64,000 nucleotides of DNA from Maribacter cobaltidurans (GCF_002269385.1 NZ_CP022957.1:2599001-2663000), one strand, 5' to 3'; shown: positions 18,270-27,445, counted from the first letter of the stretch. The notes: generated by a model not told the origin, from the letters alone. Program-made: numbers and translations.

Positions 18270-18905
18270 TTAAAAATCTTCAATAAAAATCAAATCCTGT
18301 TCTTCAAGTGCGGTCACCACAAGTTTTACATAGTCCTTTATAGCCTTGTTCACATTGCTAGGGTCCATAATCTCTATGATACCCCGCCAAATCATCGCCC
18401 TTTCTTTTCCTTCACAAATGCAGTAAAGCGTGGTCTCCGCAAAGTAAACTTTAAAATTTTCATAGTAGGTACTGTCAAAATAAATGCCTTGATGCTCTAG
18501 ATAGTCATCATTGAACCTTACTTGGCCATCTTCCCAACGAGACATGGATTTTAAAAAGTTTTCCCTGTTTTCGGATCCTGTGATTTTTGTAAATAAGATG
18601 GCATCAAAACCTTTGTCCAGTAGGCTTTGCTCGACCATGTCCAACTCCGCCTCACTTTTTTTTGAATCCGTGAAGGAAAGGTCAAATACGTCAACACTTT
18701 TCCAAGCTTCAACATCCCTATTGTCAAACTCTTTTTGAAGTTGCTCCTCAAAGGCACTTCGCGCTTCTTCATTCTGGGTCATTCCAACCAACAGAACTTT
18801 ATTGGCATTAAATAATACCGTATCAGGGTCCTTCCAGTTTTCGATTAAACTGGTAGAAGAACATCCCATGAGTAGAATGGTAATTAGAAATAGAACTTTT
18901 TTCAT
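18270..18905 (-). CDS. Lipoprotein of unknown function
   Basis: 211 residues from ATG 18905; the longer frame adds 20 residues before the signal peptide and is rejected. The signal MKKVLFLITILLMGCSSTSL carries lipobox LMGC. The mature domain starts ENWKDPDT and runs through KVLLVGMTQNEEARSAFEEQ, FDAILFTKITGSE and an aromatic C-terminal part. This resembles the flavobacterial lipoproteins whose first part looks like the DUF4136/LptE-type cell-surface lipoproteins, but I cannot name the family with confidence. Confidence 0.75.
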   Translation of the reverse strand: MKKVLFLITILLMGCSSTSLIENWKDPDTVLFNANKVLLVGMTQNEEARSAFEEQLQKEFDNRDVEAWKSVDVFDLSFTDSKKSEAELDMVEQSLLDKGFDAILFTKITGSENRENFLKSMSRWEDGQVRFNDDYLEHQGIYFDSTYYENFKVYFAETTLYCICEGKERAMIWRGIIEIMDPSNVNKAIKDYVKLVVTALEEQDLIFIEDF

Positions 18906-19013
18906 CACTCGTCCGCTTAAGATTAATTCAAAAATATAGGTTGAACCCTGCACTAAATATGACATAAATCATAAAGATAACCCCTTCGATTTTAAACTAG
19001 GGAGGTATTCAGG

Positions 19014-20384
19014 TCACCACACGATTTCTATAGCCTCATATTGCTTGGGAATATGGCAGTTCCAGCCTTTTGCATCCTTAAGTTTTACTCTTAAGGCATC
19101 CAATGCGGATGGTTCTCCATGAACTAGAAATACTTTTTCGGGAATGTTCTCTATAGAACTCAACCAATAGAGAAGCTCATTTTGATCTGCATGGGCCGAT
19201 AGACTTTCCAAAAGACGGACCTTGGCCATTACCGGATAATATTTTCCAAATAGTTTCAATTCATGCGCTCCATCCAAAAGTTGCCTACCGCGGGTGCCTT
19301 CTGCCTGGAAGCCCACCAACAAAATTTGGGTGTTCGGTTTTTTGAGCATTTGCTGTAAATAGGTCAATACCCTGCCTCCGGTAACCATTCCACTACCTGC
19401 GATTATAATTTTGGGTCTTGGGTCGTCAATGGTTTTCCAAGTGTCCGCATAGGAAGTGATTAGTTCAAAATGGTTTACCATAGCCCTATATTCGGATATG
19501 GATAAATTATGCCAAGCGGGAAACCTTTCAAAAACGGAAAGAACGTTATTGCCCATGGGACTATCCACAAAAATGGGAATATTGGGTATTTTGTTTTTCT
19601 TAAAAAGTAACCATAAGGTATACATGAGCGTCTGTAGACGTTCTACAGCAAAGGAGGGAATGATCAGGTTCCCTCTTTCCTGTATCGTTTGCTTTATCAG
19701 TCCGCTTAAAATCTCTGAAACATCTTCTACAGGATGTAGTTTATTTCCATATGTGCTTTCCAGAAATAAGTAATCTGCCCATTTAGGCCGTTCGGGAGGG
19801 GACAAAAGTAAATCGGTCTTTCTTCCTATATCCCCGGAAAAAACAAATAATTTCCCATAGATTTCCAATTCTATAAACGTTGCCCCAATGATATGGCCAT
19901 TATATCTAAATCTAAAACGAACGTTTTCTGATAAAGAATTCCATTCATCCTTTTCACAAGGGTTGAATAGCGCGACCGTTCTTTCTGCTTCCTGTACCAT
20001 ATAGAAAGGTACTGCCGGATGATGTTTAGTGTATCCTTCCTGGTTGGCGGATTTGGCTTGTTCTTCTTGTATTTTCCCGCTATCCAAGAGAATTATTTCA
20101 GTAATTGCCAAGGTTGGGGCAGTAGCCATAATTTCACCCTTAAACCCTTCTTTGAGCAACCTAGGTAAATATCCTGTATGGTCCAGATGTCCATGGGTCA
20201 ATAATACGAAATCGATTTTTGATGCATCGATGGGCAAAGGTTGCCAATTGATTTCCCTGAGTTCCTTTAGTCCTTGGAACATGCCGCAATCTACCATTAT
20301 ATTTATCTCTGGTGTTTCTAGGTAGAATTTTGAGCCTGTAACCGTACCACTTGCGCCTAAAAATTGAATTTTAATCTTCTTCAT
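19014..20384 (-). CDS. MBL-fold beta-CASP RNA-processing nuclease
   Basis: 456 residues of the bacterial CPSF-like/Ysh1-type group. The metallo-beta-lactamase core has THGHLDHTG (His64, His66, Asp68, His69) and SGDIGR. The beta-CASP insert follows (FLESTYGN, IPSFAVERLQ, DSPMGNNV), then IAGSGMVTGGR, LSAHADQNEL and FLVHGE, which is the complete RMMBL end. The expected activity is RNA endo- or exonuclease with two zinc ions. It lies three bases after the ATP-cone nuclease gene and ends the operon 22553-19014. Confidence 0.93.
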   Translation of the reverse strand: MKKIKIQFLGASGTVTGSKFYLETPEINIMVDCGMFQGLKELREINWQPLPIDASKIDFVLLTHGHLDHTGYLPRLLKEGFKGEIMATAPTLAITEIILLDSGKIQEEQAKSANQEGYTKHHPAVPFYMVQEAERTVALFNPCEKDEWNSLSENVRFRFRYNGHIIGATFIELEIYGKLFVFSGDIGRKTDLLLSPPERPKWADYLFLESTYGNKLHPVEDVSEILSGLIKQTIQERGNLIIPSFAVERLQTLMYTLWLLFKKNKIPNIPIFVDSPMGNNVLSVFERFPAWHNLSISEYRAMVNHFELITSYADTWKTIDDPRPKIIIAGSGMVTGGRVLTYLQQMLKKPNTQILLVGFQAEGTRGRQLLDGAHELKLFGKYYPVMAKVRLLESLSAHADQNELLYWLSSIENIPEKVFLVHGEPSALDALRVKLKDAKGWNCHIPKQYEAIEIVW

Positions 20385-20387
20385 GGG

Positions 20388-21230
20388 TTATAGATTACAG
20401 AGTTGACCTACTTCATCCAATATTTTAATTTTTCTGTTTTGAGAGATACCTAAGTGGTCCAGAAAAAATTTATCATGGAGAAGTTGTCTGCATAGGACAA
20501 CATCCCTGCTTAGCAGGAATTGTTTCTCCCTATTGCTCAAGAGTGAGGATACGGTTATGGGATATAGTCCCAAACGGTCTATGCGGTCCTTTAGTCCTTC
20601 GTTCTTTGGATAATCCCAACTCAGGAGGTATAGATTTGCGCATATTCCATATTTAAGGGCGTCTTCAGTAAAGCGGGTATTCGTAACGACCCAACCTATT
20701 TCCAATTTTTTATTTTCTTTCTTGGTACCTTCCCAGTGCTCCTTTACATCATTGTACCTAGAATGTATGTAAAGTGGGACTTTTACATTGCATTTGAGAC
20801 CTTTATCACTGTGGAACTTACATTCAATTATGGTTGTACTATCATTTTTTTCAGCAAGTACGTCGATTTCATGGGTCACACAGAGACCATTCAGGATTAC
20901 CCCTACCTTAACCTGATAGCCCGAGTATTTGAGAATGGCAGCTACAAATCGCTCAAATGGAAATCCCGTTGGTCCCAACTCATAAATTGCTTTTTTGAGT
21001 TTGTACTTAGATGCAAAAACCGATTTTTTTCCTTTTAATAGGGCATAGGCCCGATTATAAATTTCATTGGTGGTGATTCCTGGATAGATTTCGTTCTTGA
21101 CCTTCGACACAATATTTTCCACTAAGTCATGATCCGCCCCACTACGTTTTAAGGAGTTTCTTAATTTATCCATAGAGAATTGTACTTTTTCTCCGGAGGA
21201 TTTCAATACCTCTATGGTAGTTTCGCTCAT
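20388..21230 (-). CDS. ATP-cone domain fused to an Mrr-like PD-(D/E)XK nuclease
   Basis: 280 residues. Residues 4-88 match an ATP-cone, the nucleotide-sensing domain of ribonucleotide reductase (EVLKSSGEKVQFSMDKLRNS, ITTNEIYNRAYALL). Residues 90-140 form an Mrr-type nuclease core: Glu93 (FERFV), Asp123 (HEIDVLAE), Glu136 and Lys138 (IIECKFH). The C-terminal part (about 195-280) is a helical region without a known name. It overlaps the MscS-like gene by four bases and precedes the beta-CASP gene by three. Nucleotide-gated DNA or RNA cutting is inferred from the domains, not known. Confidence 0.85.
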   Translation of the reverse strand: MSETTIEVLKSSGEKVQFSMDKLRNSLKRSGADHDLVENIVSKVKNEIYPGITTNEIYNRAYALLKGKKSVFASKYKLKKAIYELGPTGFPFERFVAAILKYSGYQVKVGVILNGLCVTHEIDVLAEKNDSTTIIECKFHSDKGLKCNVKVPLYIHSRYNDVKEHWEGTKKENKKLEIGWVVTNTRFTEDALKYGICANLYLLSWDYPKNEGLKDRIDRLGLYPITVSSLLSNREKQFLLSRDVVLCRQLLHDKFFLDHLGISQNRKIKILDEVGQLCNL

Positions 21231-22141
21231 ATTCCTTTCTTTAGTTGGACTTCAAGTTCAGGTATTTTTAGTAGTTGCAGGGTTGTGGAGGCCAAAGTCA
21301 CCTTTCCTTTGGAGGCTTTAATGGTCTTTTCAATATTTGAAAATAACTGGTTTTTGGTATTTCTTCTCAGTTTATAATCTGTTATGTACCTCAGGTTTAG
21401 CGAAATCCAATTATCGGTAAGGTTCACGGCAATGGTGGGTTCAATAGTTGCATTCTCTATATAATAGCGCTCTACCATTTCCTGCCATTTGGTTTTGGAT
21501 TTCTGGAAATAATCGGAAAGTAATTCATTGGCTTCCTTTAAAATTAAATCTCTTGCAAGACTAACATCCGAATCATAAGTAATTAGTATATTCAATTCGT
21601 CCCATACAAAAGGAAAATCCATTGAATAATTTTTAATGGGGCCTTTAAAAACAAAAGCGTTACTAATTTTGACTATTCTTCCCGAATAGTTGTCACTGCT
21701 AACCCATTCGCCCATTTCCATAAGCGTTGTATAGATGCTGTCAATATCAATGACATCGCCTTTAATATTGTTGATTTCTATCCGATCACCAGGCTTGTAA
21801 ACCCGTACGAAAAAAATATAAAAGGAGCCTGCAATGCTCAAAATCAACTCCTGCAACGTAAAGGTTATACCAGCGGTAAACAGACCAAGAATAATGGTGT
21901 AATCCTTAATGTCATCTAGGGTAATGGCCATAAATATCATTAAAATAATCAGGAAATAGCCAATTATTTCTATCCCTTTCTGGGCCTTGTATCTAATGGA
22001 AGTATCTTCGATTCGTTTTTTTAGCAATTTGCGTAGAAACCCTATGATTATTGCAATCAATAAAATCCATAAACCCAATTTCGTGAATTTAAGAACAGCA
22101 GGATTTTCAAAAAACTTGAAGAATGATTCCATGTAATTCAC
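21227..22141 (-). CDS. Divergent MscS-family mechanosensitive channel
   Basis: 304 residues. Three or four hydrophobic segments cover residues 12-115 (LGLWILLIAIIIGFL, GIEIIGYFLIILMIFMAI, YTIILGLFTAGITFTL, ILSIAGSFYIFFVRVY). The MscS beta domain follows with YKPGDRIEINNIKGDVIDID and ends KNYSMDFPFVWDEL. The Gly/Ala-rich TM3 of typical MscS is weaker than in the 1213-2109 channel. It overlaps the ATP-cone gene (ATGA) and follows the 136-residue protein at two bases, so all belong to one transcript. Confidence 0.88.
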   Translation of the reverse strand: MNYMESFFKFFENPAVLKFTKLGLWILLIAIIIGFLRKLLKKRIEDTSIRYKAQKGIEIIGYFLIILMIFMAITLDDIKDYTIILGLFTAGITFTLQELILSIAGSFYIFFVRVYKPGDRIEINNIKGDVIDIDSIYTTLMEMGEWVSSDNYSGRIVKISNAFVFKGPIKNYSMDFPFVWDELNILITYDSDVSLARDLILKEANELLSDYFQKSKTKWQEMVERYYIENATIEPTIAVNLTDNWISLNLRYITDYKLRRNTKNQLFSNIEKTIKASKGKVTLASTTLQLLKIPELEVQLKKGI

Positions 22142-22142
22142 C

Positions 22143-22553
22143 TTATCTATTGTTAAAGAAATCCCGTATTAGTGCCCTTGTTTGATTATCGGTCATGCTA
22201 TCTGCTTTTTCAACTGCAACTATTTTTCTACCAATCGCTGGATAATTGTTCTCCAATTCCTTTTTTAGTTTTTCATTGATATCAGCAGGTCCAAAAATTG
22301 CCAGTGCATCACAGTCAGATATAGCATTTGCCACCTCTTTGAAGTATTTTTTAAATTGTTGTTTTTCCTTTTCCAAATAATTCTGCTCATCGGTTATATC
22401 TTGGGTTCCTCCCCATTTAACCCTGGAACCACCTGTGCTGGTTCTATTATAAAAATCAATTTGGGAATCTATTTTGTTCAAAGAGTCTCCGTTTTCATTT
22501 ATAGTAACTATCAATGCCTTTTTACTGTCTAGCCAGATGCCTATATTTTTCAT
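22143..22553 (-). CDS. Small soluble protein, baeRF/eRF1-domain-like
   Basis: 136 residues beginning MKNIGIWLDSKKALIVTIN. The IWLDSKKA start, the middle DALAIFGPADINEKLKKEL and the end VEKADSMTDNQTRALIRDFF resemble the single-domain bacterial relatives of archaeal/eukaryotic release factor 1 (baeRF), proposed to act on ribosomes under stress. The match is by pattern only and the family is short on data. First gene of the operon that continues with MscS, ATP-cone nuclease and beta-CASP nuclease. Confidence 0.6.
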   Translation of the reverse strand: MKNIGIWLDSKKALIVTINENGDSLNKIDSQIDFYNRTSTGGSRVKWGGTQDITDEQNYLEKEKQQFKKYFKEVANAISDCDALAIFGPADINEKLKKELENNYPAIGRKIVAVEKADSMTDNQTRALIRDFFNNR

Positions 22554-22648
22554 GTCAAATACATTATAAGTGCTTTTACTTCAATCGAGATAGAAGTGTA
22601 GAGCAAGGTTTATGGTTTCCTTTAAGTTAGTCTTAAATATGATTTTTG

Positions 22649-23503
22649 TCAATCCCTGTTGGGTAGTACAAGAAATGGAATACTAGTGTACATACTTAAA
22701 TCCTTTATTACCGGTTCGTGCAACATGCGTTCTAAAAAACCTTTTTTAGTATAAACCGTTGAAAAGAGGTGAATTCCCCTGTTTTTTATAAAACTGTCTA
22801 TTACCTTGGCTTTTGAGCTAAATTCATGAATGGGTTCAAAGTCATGTTCAACTCCTTTTAAAGACATCTCCAATAACTTTCTGTTGGATTCCTGCACGGT
22901 ATTCAAAAATTCTTCTTCCTTTAAGTGAAAGACCTTCAAATAAGCATTTAATAGCTTTGTTATCGATAACAATGGAGCCAGTGTTTTAAGATTACATCCT
23001 TTTTTAAAATCCGTGATAAATGCGATTTCTTTTATTGGTATATATGCTACTTCTTTTGGAATTGCCAAAAGAGGACAATGTCCTAAGGTACTTGCAACTT
23101 TAAGGGTATTACTTCCCATAAAGATTTCTTTGGCTCCCGTTTTTCCTTTGTTTCCCATAATAACTAAGCCAATGTCCAGTAAGTCGATTGTTCGTCTAAC
23201 GACTTGACTTAATTTGCCACGTTTAGACAGTGTTTTAAATTTATGGGGGACGTTTGAAACATCTAAGTTTATCTTATGGTACGTTTTTGTCAGTCCTTCA
23301 ACAGACTCCTCCTTCAACTTTTCAATTTTTGCCATGTGCTCCATTTCGTACTCCGCTTTATTTTGAATAGGAGTATACCTGTCATAGACATTCAGTATGT
23401 AAAATTCACATTCTTGTTTGGCGAATAGTTGGGTAGCATAAAAAAGTGCATTGTAGGCCTCATTGGAAAAATCTGTCGTCACTAAAATTTTATTGATTTG
23501 CAT
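22649..23503 (-). CDS. Universal stress protein, tandem UspA domains
   Basis: 284 residues. The first UspA domain has the ATP-binding motif GNKGKTGAKEIFMGS (G-2x-G-9x-GS) at about 125-140. The second half is a divergent UspA domain ending VLPNRD without the full motif. The start is at ILVTTDFSNEAYNALFYA, a normal UspA N-terminus. Last gene of a four-member Usp cluster; three bases separate it from the previous Usp gene. Confidence 0.92.
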   Translation of the reverse strand: MQINKILVTTDFSNEAYNALFYATQLFAKQECEFYILNVYDRYTPIQNKAEYEMEHMAKIEKLKEESVEGLTKTYHKINLDVSNVPHKFKTLSKRGKLSQVVRRTIDLLDIGLVIMGNKGKTGAKEIFMGSNTLKVASTLGHCPLLAIPKEVAYIPIKEIAFITDFKKGCNLKTLAPLLSITKLLNAYLKVFHLKEEEFLNTVQESNRKLLEMSLKGVEHDFEPIHEFSSKAKVIDSFIKNRGIHLFSTVYTKKGFLERMLHEPVIKDLSMYTSIPFLVLPNRD

Positions 23504-23506
23504 AAA

Positions 23507-24343
23507 TCATTTTTCAGGAATTACCAAGAAAGGAACATTGACATGAAAACCTATTTTTTTAATGGTAGGTTCAATGAATAACCGTTCAAAAAACGTATGT
23601 TTATTTTGTATCATGGCCAGAAAATTAATTTTTGCCTTCACCTGAAATTTGTTAATTGCAGTTATTATTTCATCACTCTCCACATCATGGAACAATCCAT
23701 TATTTCCCAGCAGTGTTTCTAAGGATTTTCGATTTTTGGTCTGGGTGGGATTAAGCTTTAACTGAGTGAAAACATGCATCACATTGATTTCGGACCGATG
23801 TTCCTTTACTATTTGCAATAAAGTTGCCAGTTTGTCCTTTGTAAAGGATACTTGGTAATCCGTTGGAAACAAAATTACATTCGGTTCCTCATACTCAAAG
23901 TCCTGCGGTATTGCCAGAACAGGGACTTTACTATTTTTAAGAACATGCACTGTATTGGTTCCAAATAATATTTCTTGCGCTCCGGTAGCGCCTTTGGTTC
24001 CCATAATGACCAAATCTATATTTTCCGCTTCGGTAATTTGACCTACCTCACTGGTAAGCATGTTGAATGCCGAATGTGTAACGAAGGTGTGCAAAGGATT
24101 TTTGAATTCATTCTCTAGCTTTGTCTTAAGTTCATTTAGGTTTTTTTTGGATTCTTCTTGTATAATATCCCCCAAACCAATTTGCCCCGGACTTCCTAAA
24201 ATATATTCCGTATGATACACCGGTGGCATATAGGTGTTTAAAAGATAGAACGTACATTCTACATTTTTATAGAGCGATAATCCATAAGCGATTGCCTTAA
24301 ATGAGTTATCCGAAAAATCCGTGGGTAAAAGAATACGTGTCAT
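23507..24343 (-). CDS. Universal stress protein, tandem UspA domains
   Basis: 278 residues starting MTRILLPTDFSDNSFKAIAY. The ATP-binding motif GTKGATGAQEILFGT lies at about 125-140 in the first domain; the second domain ends VPFLVIPEK. It is co-transcribed with the next Usp (three-base gap). Its upstream side faces the thioredoxin gene on the opposite strand, 112 bases away, so the two probably share a promoter region. Confidence 0.92.
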   Translation of the reverse strand: MTRILLPTDFSDNSFKAIAYGLSLYKNVECTFYLLNTYMPPVYHTEYILGSPGQIGLGDIIQEESKKNLNELKTKLENEFKNPLHTFVTHSAFNMLTSEVGQITEAENIDLVIMGTKGATGAQEILFGTNTVHVLKNSKVPVLAIPQDFEYEEPNVILFPTDYQVSFTKDKLATLLQIVKEHRSEINVMHVFTQLKLNPTQTKNRKSLETLLGNNGLFHDVESDEIITAINKFQVKAKINFLAMIQNKHTFFERLFIEPTIKKIGFHVNVPFLVIPEK

Positions 24344-24455
24344 GGCATTTGAATTTAAGTCTTTAAGTTACATTTTCTTTTTCCCAAAAACCATGATATT
24401 GATCAGTAAATTGTCGTTTGAAATTTAGTAACTTGTATATTAAAAACGTGAATGA

Positions 24456-24755
24456 ATGAAAAGCTCGTTTAAAAATATAATAGATTCTGAAGTTCCTGTT
24501 TTGGTGGATTTTTATGCGGACTGGTGTGGTCCCTGTAAGATGTTGGCCCCAATTCTTAAACAAGTAAAGGAAGATATGGGGGATGGATTGAAAATCGTTA
24601 AGATCGATGTGGACAAGAATCAGAGATTAGCCTCAAAATATAATGTTAGGGGTGTACCTACCATGATGTTGTTCAAGGATGGCAAGCAGCTATGGCGACA
24701 ATCTGGCGTACTGCAGAAGAACGATATTATTGCTGTAGTCAAGCAACATTCCTAA
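24456..24755 (+). CDS. trxA: Thioredoxin
   Basis: A 99-residue thioredoxin with active site WCGPCK (Cys24, Cys27), VRGVPTMMLFKDG with the cis-proline, and the closing GVLQKNDIIAVVKQH. It reduces protein disulfides in the cytoplasm. It sits alone on the plus strand between the second and third Usp genes, divergent from the former and convergent with the latter (21-base gap). The start ATG 24456 gives a normal-length thioredoxin with a short N-terminus. Confidence 0.93.
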   Translation: MKSSFKNIIDSEVPVLVDFYADWCGPCKMLAPILKQVKEDMGDGLKIVKIDVDKNQRLASKYNVRGVPTMMLFKDGKQLWRQSGVLQKNDIIAVVKQHS

Positions 24756-24776
24756 AATCTATTTTGAGAATACTGG

Positions 24777-25622
24777 TTACTTTTCCGGAAGGAATAGAAC
24801 AGGAATGGTGGAGTGAAAGGCTATTTTCTTTACTACCGGTTCACCAATGACCTTTTCCCAAAATGTGTGCTGATGCCTTATGATTCCAAGAATATCCGAC
24901 TTTCTATTGGAAACGTGTTGACCAATAGTGTTGGCCGTACTCGATTTAAAAGGAAGGTCTTGGAAGCTATAATCGAATTCAGAAAATCTATGTTCTAAAA
25001 TATCCTTTTGGGCTTGCTGCTTTTCATTAAGTTTAAACTCTTCCGACACATGGACAATTTCTATTTTAGAATTCCATAAACGGGCCAGTTCCAACAGAGG
25101 CTCAAACTCATATTTATCATAGTTTCTCATAAAATCAGTCGAGAAAATTATGTTCTTCAATTCTTGAAAATTAAAGGAATCCGGCACGGCTAGAATGGGA
25201 ATGTTTTTTATGCTATTTAATACTTTTACGGTATTACTGCCAAGAAAAACTTGCTTTGCGCCTGTAGCTCCTTGGGTTCCGATGACAATCAAATCTATAT
25301 CTTCTTCAGTTGATACTTTTTTAATGGCCTCCTCCAATGTGTTTTCCTTGGCAACGGTCTCAAAACTGTGCTTGGGGTTTTTATGGTTTATTTCCAGATA
25401 TTTTAGAATTTCGGAAAGCTCCTTCTCGGAGTTTTTTGAAAGTGAATCATAAATAACGTCCAACCTTTGATGCCCCTTTGTTCCCAGTGGTTTTAAAACA
25501 CCAGGTTCATAGGCATTCAAAATATAAAAATGACATGTAGTATTGGCATAAAGCTTTAAAGCCGTAAAGATGGCGTTCCATGCATTTTCTGAAAAATCAG
25601 AAGGTAAAATTATTTTTTTCAT
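24777..25622 (-). CDS. Universal stress protein, tandem UspA domains
   Basis: 281 residues starting MKKIILPSDFSENAWNAIFT. ATP motif GTQGATGAKQVFLGS lies in the first domain; the second ends IPVLFLPEK. It is 16 bases downstream of the first Usp gene in the cluster (25639-26484) and convergent with thioredoxin. All four cluster members are 278-284 residues long and share the PTDFS/PSDFS start, so they are tandem duplicates that have diverged. Confidence 0.92.
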   Translation of the reverse strand: MKKIILPSDFSENAWNAIFTALKLYANTTCHFYILNAYEPGVLKPLGTKGHQRLDVIYDSLSKNSEKELSEILKYLEINHKNPKHSFETVAKENTLEEAIKKVSTEEDIDLIVIGTQGATGAKQVFLGSNTVKVLNSIKNIPILAVPDSFNFQELKNIIFSTDFMRNYDKYEFEPLLELARLWNSKIEIVHVSEEFKLNEKQQAQKDILEHRFSEFDYSFQDLPFKSSTANTIGQHVSNRKSDILGIIRHQHTFWEKVIGEPVVKKIAFHSTIPVLFLPEK

Positions 25623-25638
25623 GGCTCAAATATTAAGG

Positions 25639-26484
25639 TTAACGAGGTAAGTTCTGTAAAACAAGAAATGGAATCACTGGGTTTAGCGCTATTTGGTCAA
25701 CAGTAGAACGGTAGAGCAAATCCTCTAAAAAGGAGTGCCGTGAGTTTACCATTACCAACAAATCCATATTATTTTCATTGGCATACTCCATAATGGCAAC
25801 ACCTTTGTTTTTAACTTCCGTTCTATTAAAACTGAGTCTGGCATTTGGCAACGAACCTTTAAGGAATAATTGATTGTCTGTTTGTCTATGGCTTAAATCT
25901 TCAAAATCGGAAATATACAGGGAATGAACTTCCGATTTAAACCTATAAGCAATGGTATCCAAAAGTTTTAATTCTCTACGCTTGTAGGGAATCATATAAT
26001 CAGAAGGGAATAGAATCTTTTTGGGTTGCACAAATTCGTAGTTATTAGGTATGGCCATTACAGGGCATTTTACATATTTAAAAACCTGAACGGTATGACT
26101 GCCAAAAGTGATTTTTTTATCGGCTGTCTGTCCTTTAGTTCCCATGATTACCAGATCAATGTCTTTTTTGTTGACAAAATCGTTGACCCCGTCCACCAAT
26201 GATTCAAAAACCGAGATTTTTTCAAATTGATGTTTAGGATTATGCTTTTCCCGTTGTATCCTAGAAATAAGTTCTGAAAGTTTCTTATTGGACACCTGAA
26301 TTATTTTTTTCTTTTGTTGTTTAAAATAGTCATCCTCCTTATCGTGGCTTATTTCATAAAGTTCATCGGCATACGCATACATAAAATAAAAGTGGACACG
26401 TTCACATTTAAAAAGTTCCAGTGCAAATTCAATCGCATTGACCGCATTGGTGGAGAAATCCGTAGGAATTAGAATATTTTTCAT
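25639..26484 (-). CDS. Universal stress protein, tandem UspA domains
   Basis: 281 residues starting MKNILIPTDFSTNAVNAIEF. ATP motif GTKGQTADKKITFGS is intact in spacing although the third Gly is Ala. The C-terminal domain ends IPFLVLQNLPR. First gene of the Usp cluster; 184 bases separate it from the divergent sigma-like gene, and that spacer holds an inverted repeat. Confidence 0.92.
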   Translation of the reverse strand: MKNILIPTDFSTNAVNAIEFALELFKCERVHFYFMYAYADELYEISHDKEDDYFKQQKKKIIQVSNKKLSELISRIQREKHNPKHQFEKISVFESLVDGVNDFVNKKDIDLVIMGTKGQTADKKITFGSHTVQVFKYVKCPVMAIPNNYEFVQPKKILFPSDYMIPYKRRELKLLDTIAYRFKSEVHSLYISDFEDLSHRQTDNQLFLKGSLPNARLSFNRTEVKNKGVAIMEYANENNMDLLVMVNSRHSFLEDLLYRSTVDQIALNPVIPFLVLQNLPR

Positions 26485-26529
26485 TGCTCTTAGTTTATCT
26501 CATCTATCATTAAAGTCTAAATATTCAAA

Positions 26530-26546
26530 ACTATACGGCATATAGT
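26530..26546. promoter_or_regulatory. Inverted repeat in the usp / sigma-like divergent promoter region
   Basis: ACTATA-CGGCA-TATAGT, six-base arms with a five-base spacer, 46 bases upstream of the Usp start and 123 bases upstream of the sigma-like gene. It could be an operator for the Usp operon. No second copy was found, so this is weak. Confidence 0.35.
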
Positions 26547-26668
26547 ATGGTCCTGAATTCTCTACAAGCTAAGTCATAACTAGTTAAAATTTGATGACAT
26601 AAGTCATATTTTTTTCTTTAGGTTGAAAGTAAGTTTAGAATAAAGTATTCAATAAAAAACTTAAAACG

Positions 26669-27445
26669 ATGGAAAAAGAAATAAACAAGCAAACCAATCA
26701 AGGTACTATTCAATGGGAGGTTAAGGAGACCTATAGCAAATTGGTTGATTTTAGGAAAAAGGATAATAGGCAGTCATTTAACAATGAGTTGTTGCGGTTG
26801 ATGCCACAAGTAAAAAACTATGTGGCAAAAAGGTTGAGGACGGCAATACTTTCGGGCAAATTAAATAAAGGCATGTTTAGCCCCAATGATTTTACGGATC
26901 AATTGTTTATTGAGGTTTATGATAATTGGGATAGTATAAGGAATGAGAGCTACCTTCGCCCATATCTATTCAAAAAGGTAGACGAATTGTTGGATGATAG
27001 TCTTACCGAAGAGGAATTTGATCATGTTTTTTTCGAGAATATCGATACCTTTTCCCAACCAGAGTGGGATACTATGGAAGAGGATTTTAGTACAGATGGT
27101 GATGGCGATTTGGTCATGTTGGAAGAGCTGGACGATAAATCCCTAATTAAGGATAATTACACTTTAAACCATGTCTTTGTGTCGGATGATGAAAAGGAAC
27201 TTGCTGAAAAATTGGATAGAAGCCTGGACAAAGAAAGGGTGGAAAGGCATATTCAAATGGTATTGGGCAAAATGTCCTTACCCATGCGTTCTGTATTTCA
27301 ATTAGCTACGGATCAAGGTTTTACGCTTAATGAAATAGCCAGTATTAAAGATGCTACATTGGATGAGGTTGATGACCTTTTGACCAAGGCCAGAAGGTTA
27401 TTAAAGGATAGTTTTGTAAAACGGTTTTTAGTAGATAGTAATTAA
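26669..27445 (+). CDS. Sigma-70-like regulatory protein
   Basis: 258 residues. Residues 25-110 resemble sigma region 2 (SFNNELLRLMPQVKNYVAKRL, NDFTDQLFIEVYDNWD). An acidic middle (about 115-180) follows, then a region-4-like helix-turn-helix at about 205-250 (LGKMSLPMRSVFQLATDQG, TLNEIASIKDATLDEVDD). The long acidic insert and the weak region 2 differ from ordinary ECF factors, so it may be a specialised sigma or a sigma-like regulator. Divergent from the Usp cluster, hence a candidate for its control (inference). Confidence 0.72.
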   Translation: MEKEINKQTNQGTIQWEVKETYSKLVDFRKKDNRQSFNNELLRLMPQVKNYVAKRLRTAILSGKLNKGMFSPNDFTDQLFIEVYDNWDSIRNESYLRPYLFKKVDELLDDSLTEEEFDHVFFENIDTFSQPEWDTMEEDFSTDGDGDLVMLEELDDKSLIKDNYTLNHVFVSDDEKELAEKLDRSLDKERVERHIQMVLGKMSLPMRSVFQLATDQGFTLNEIASIKDATLDEVDDLLTKARRLLKDSFVKRFLVDSN

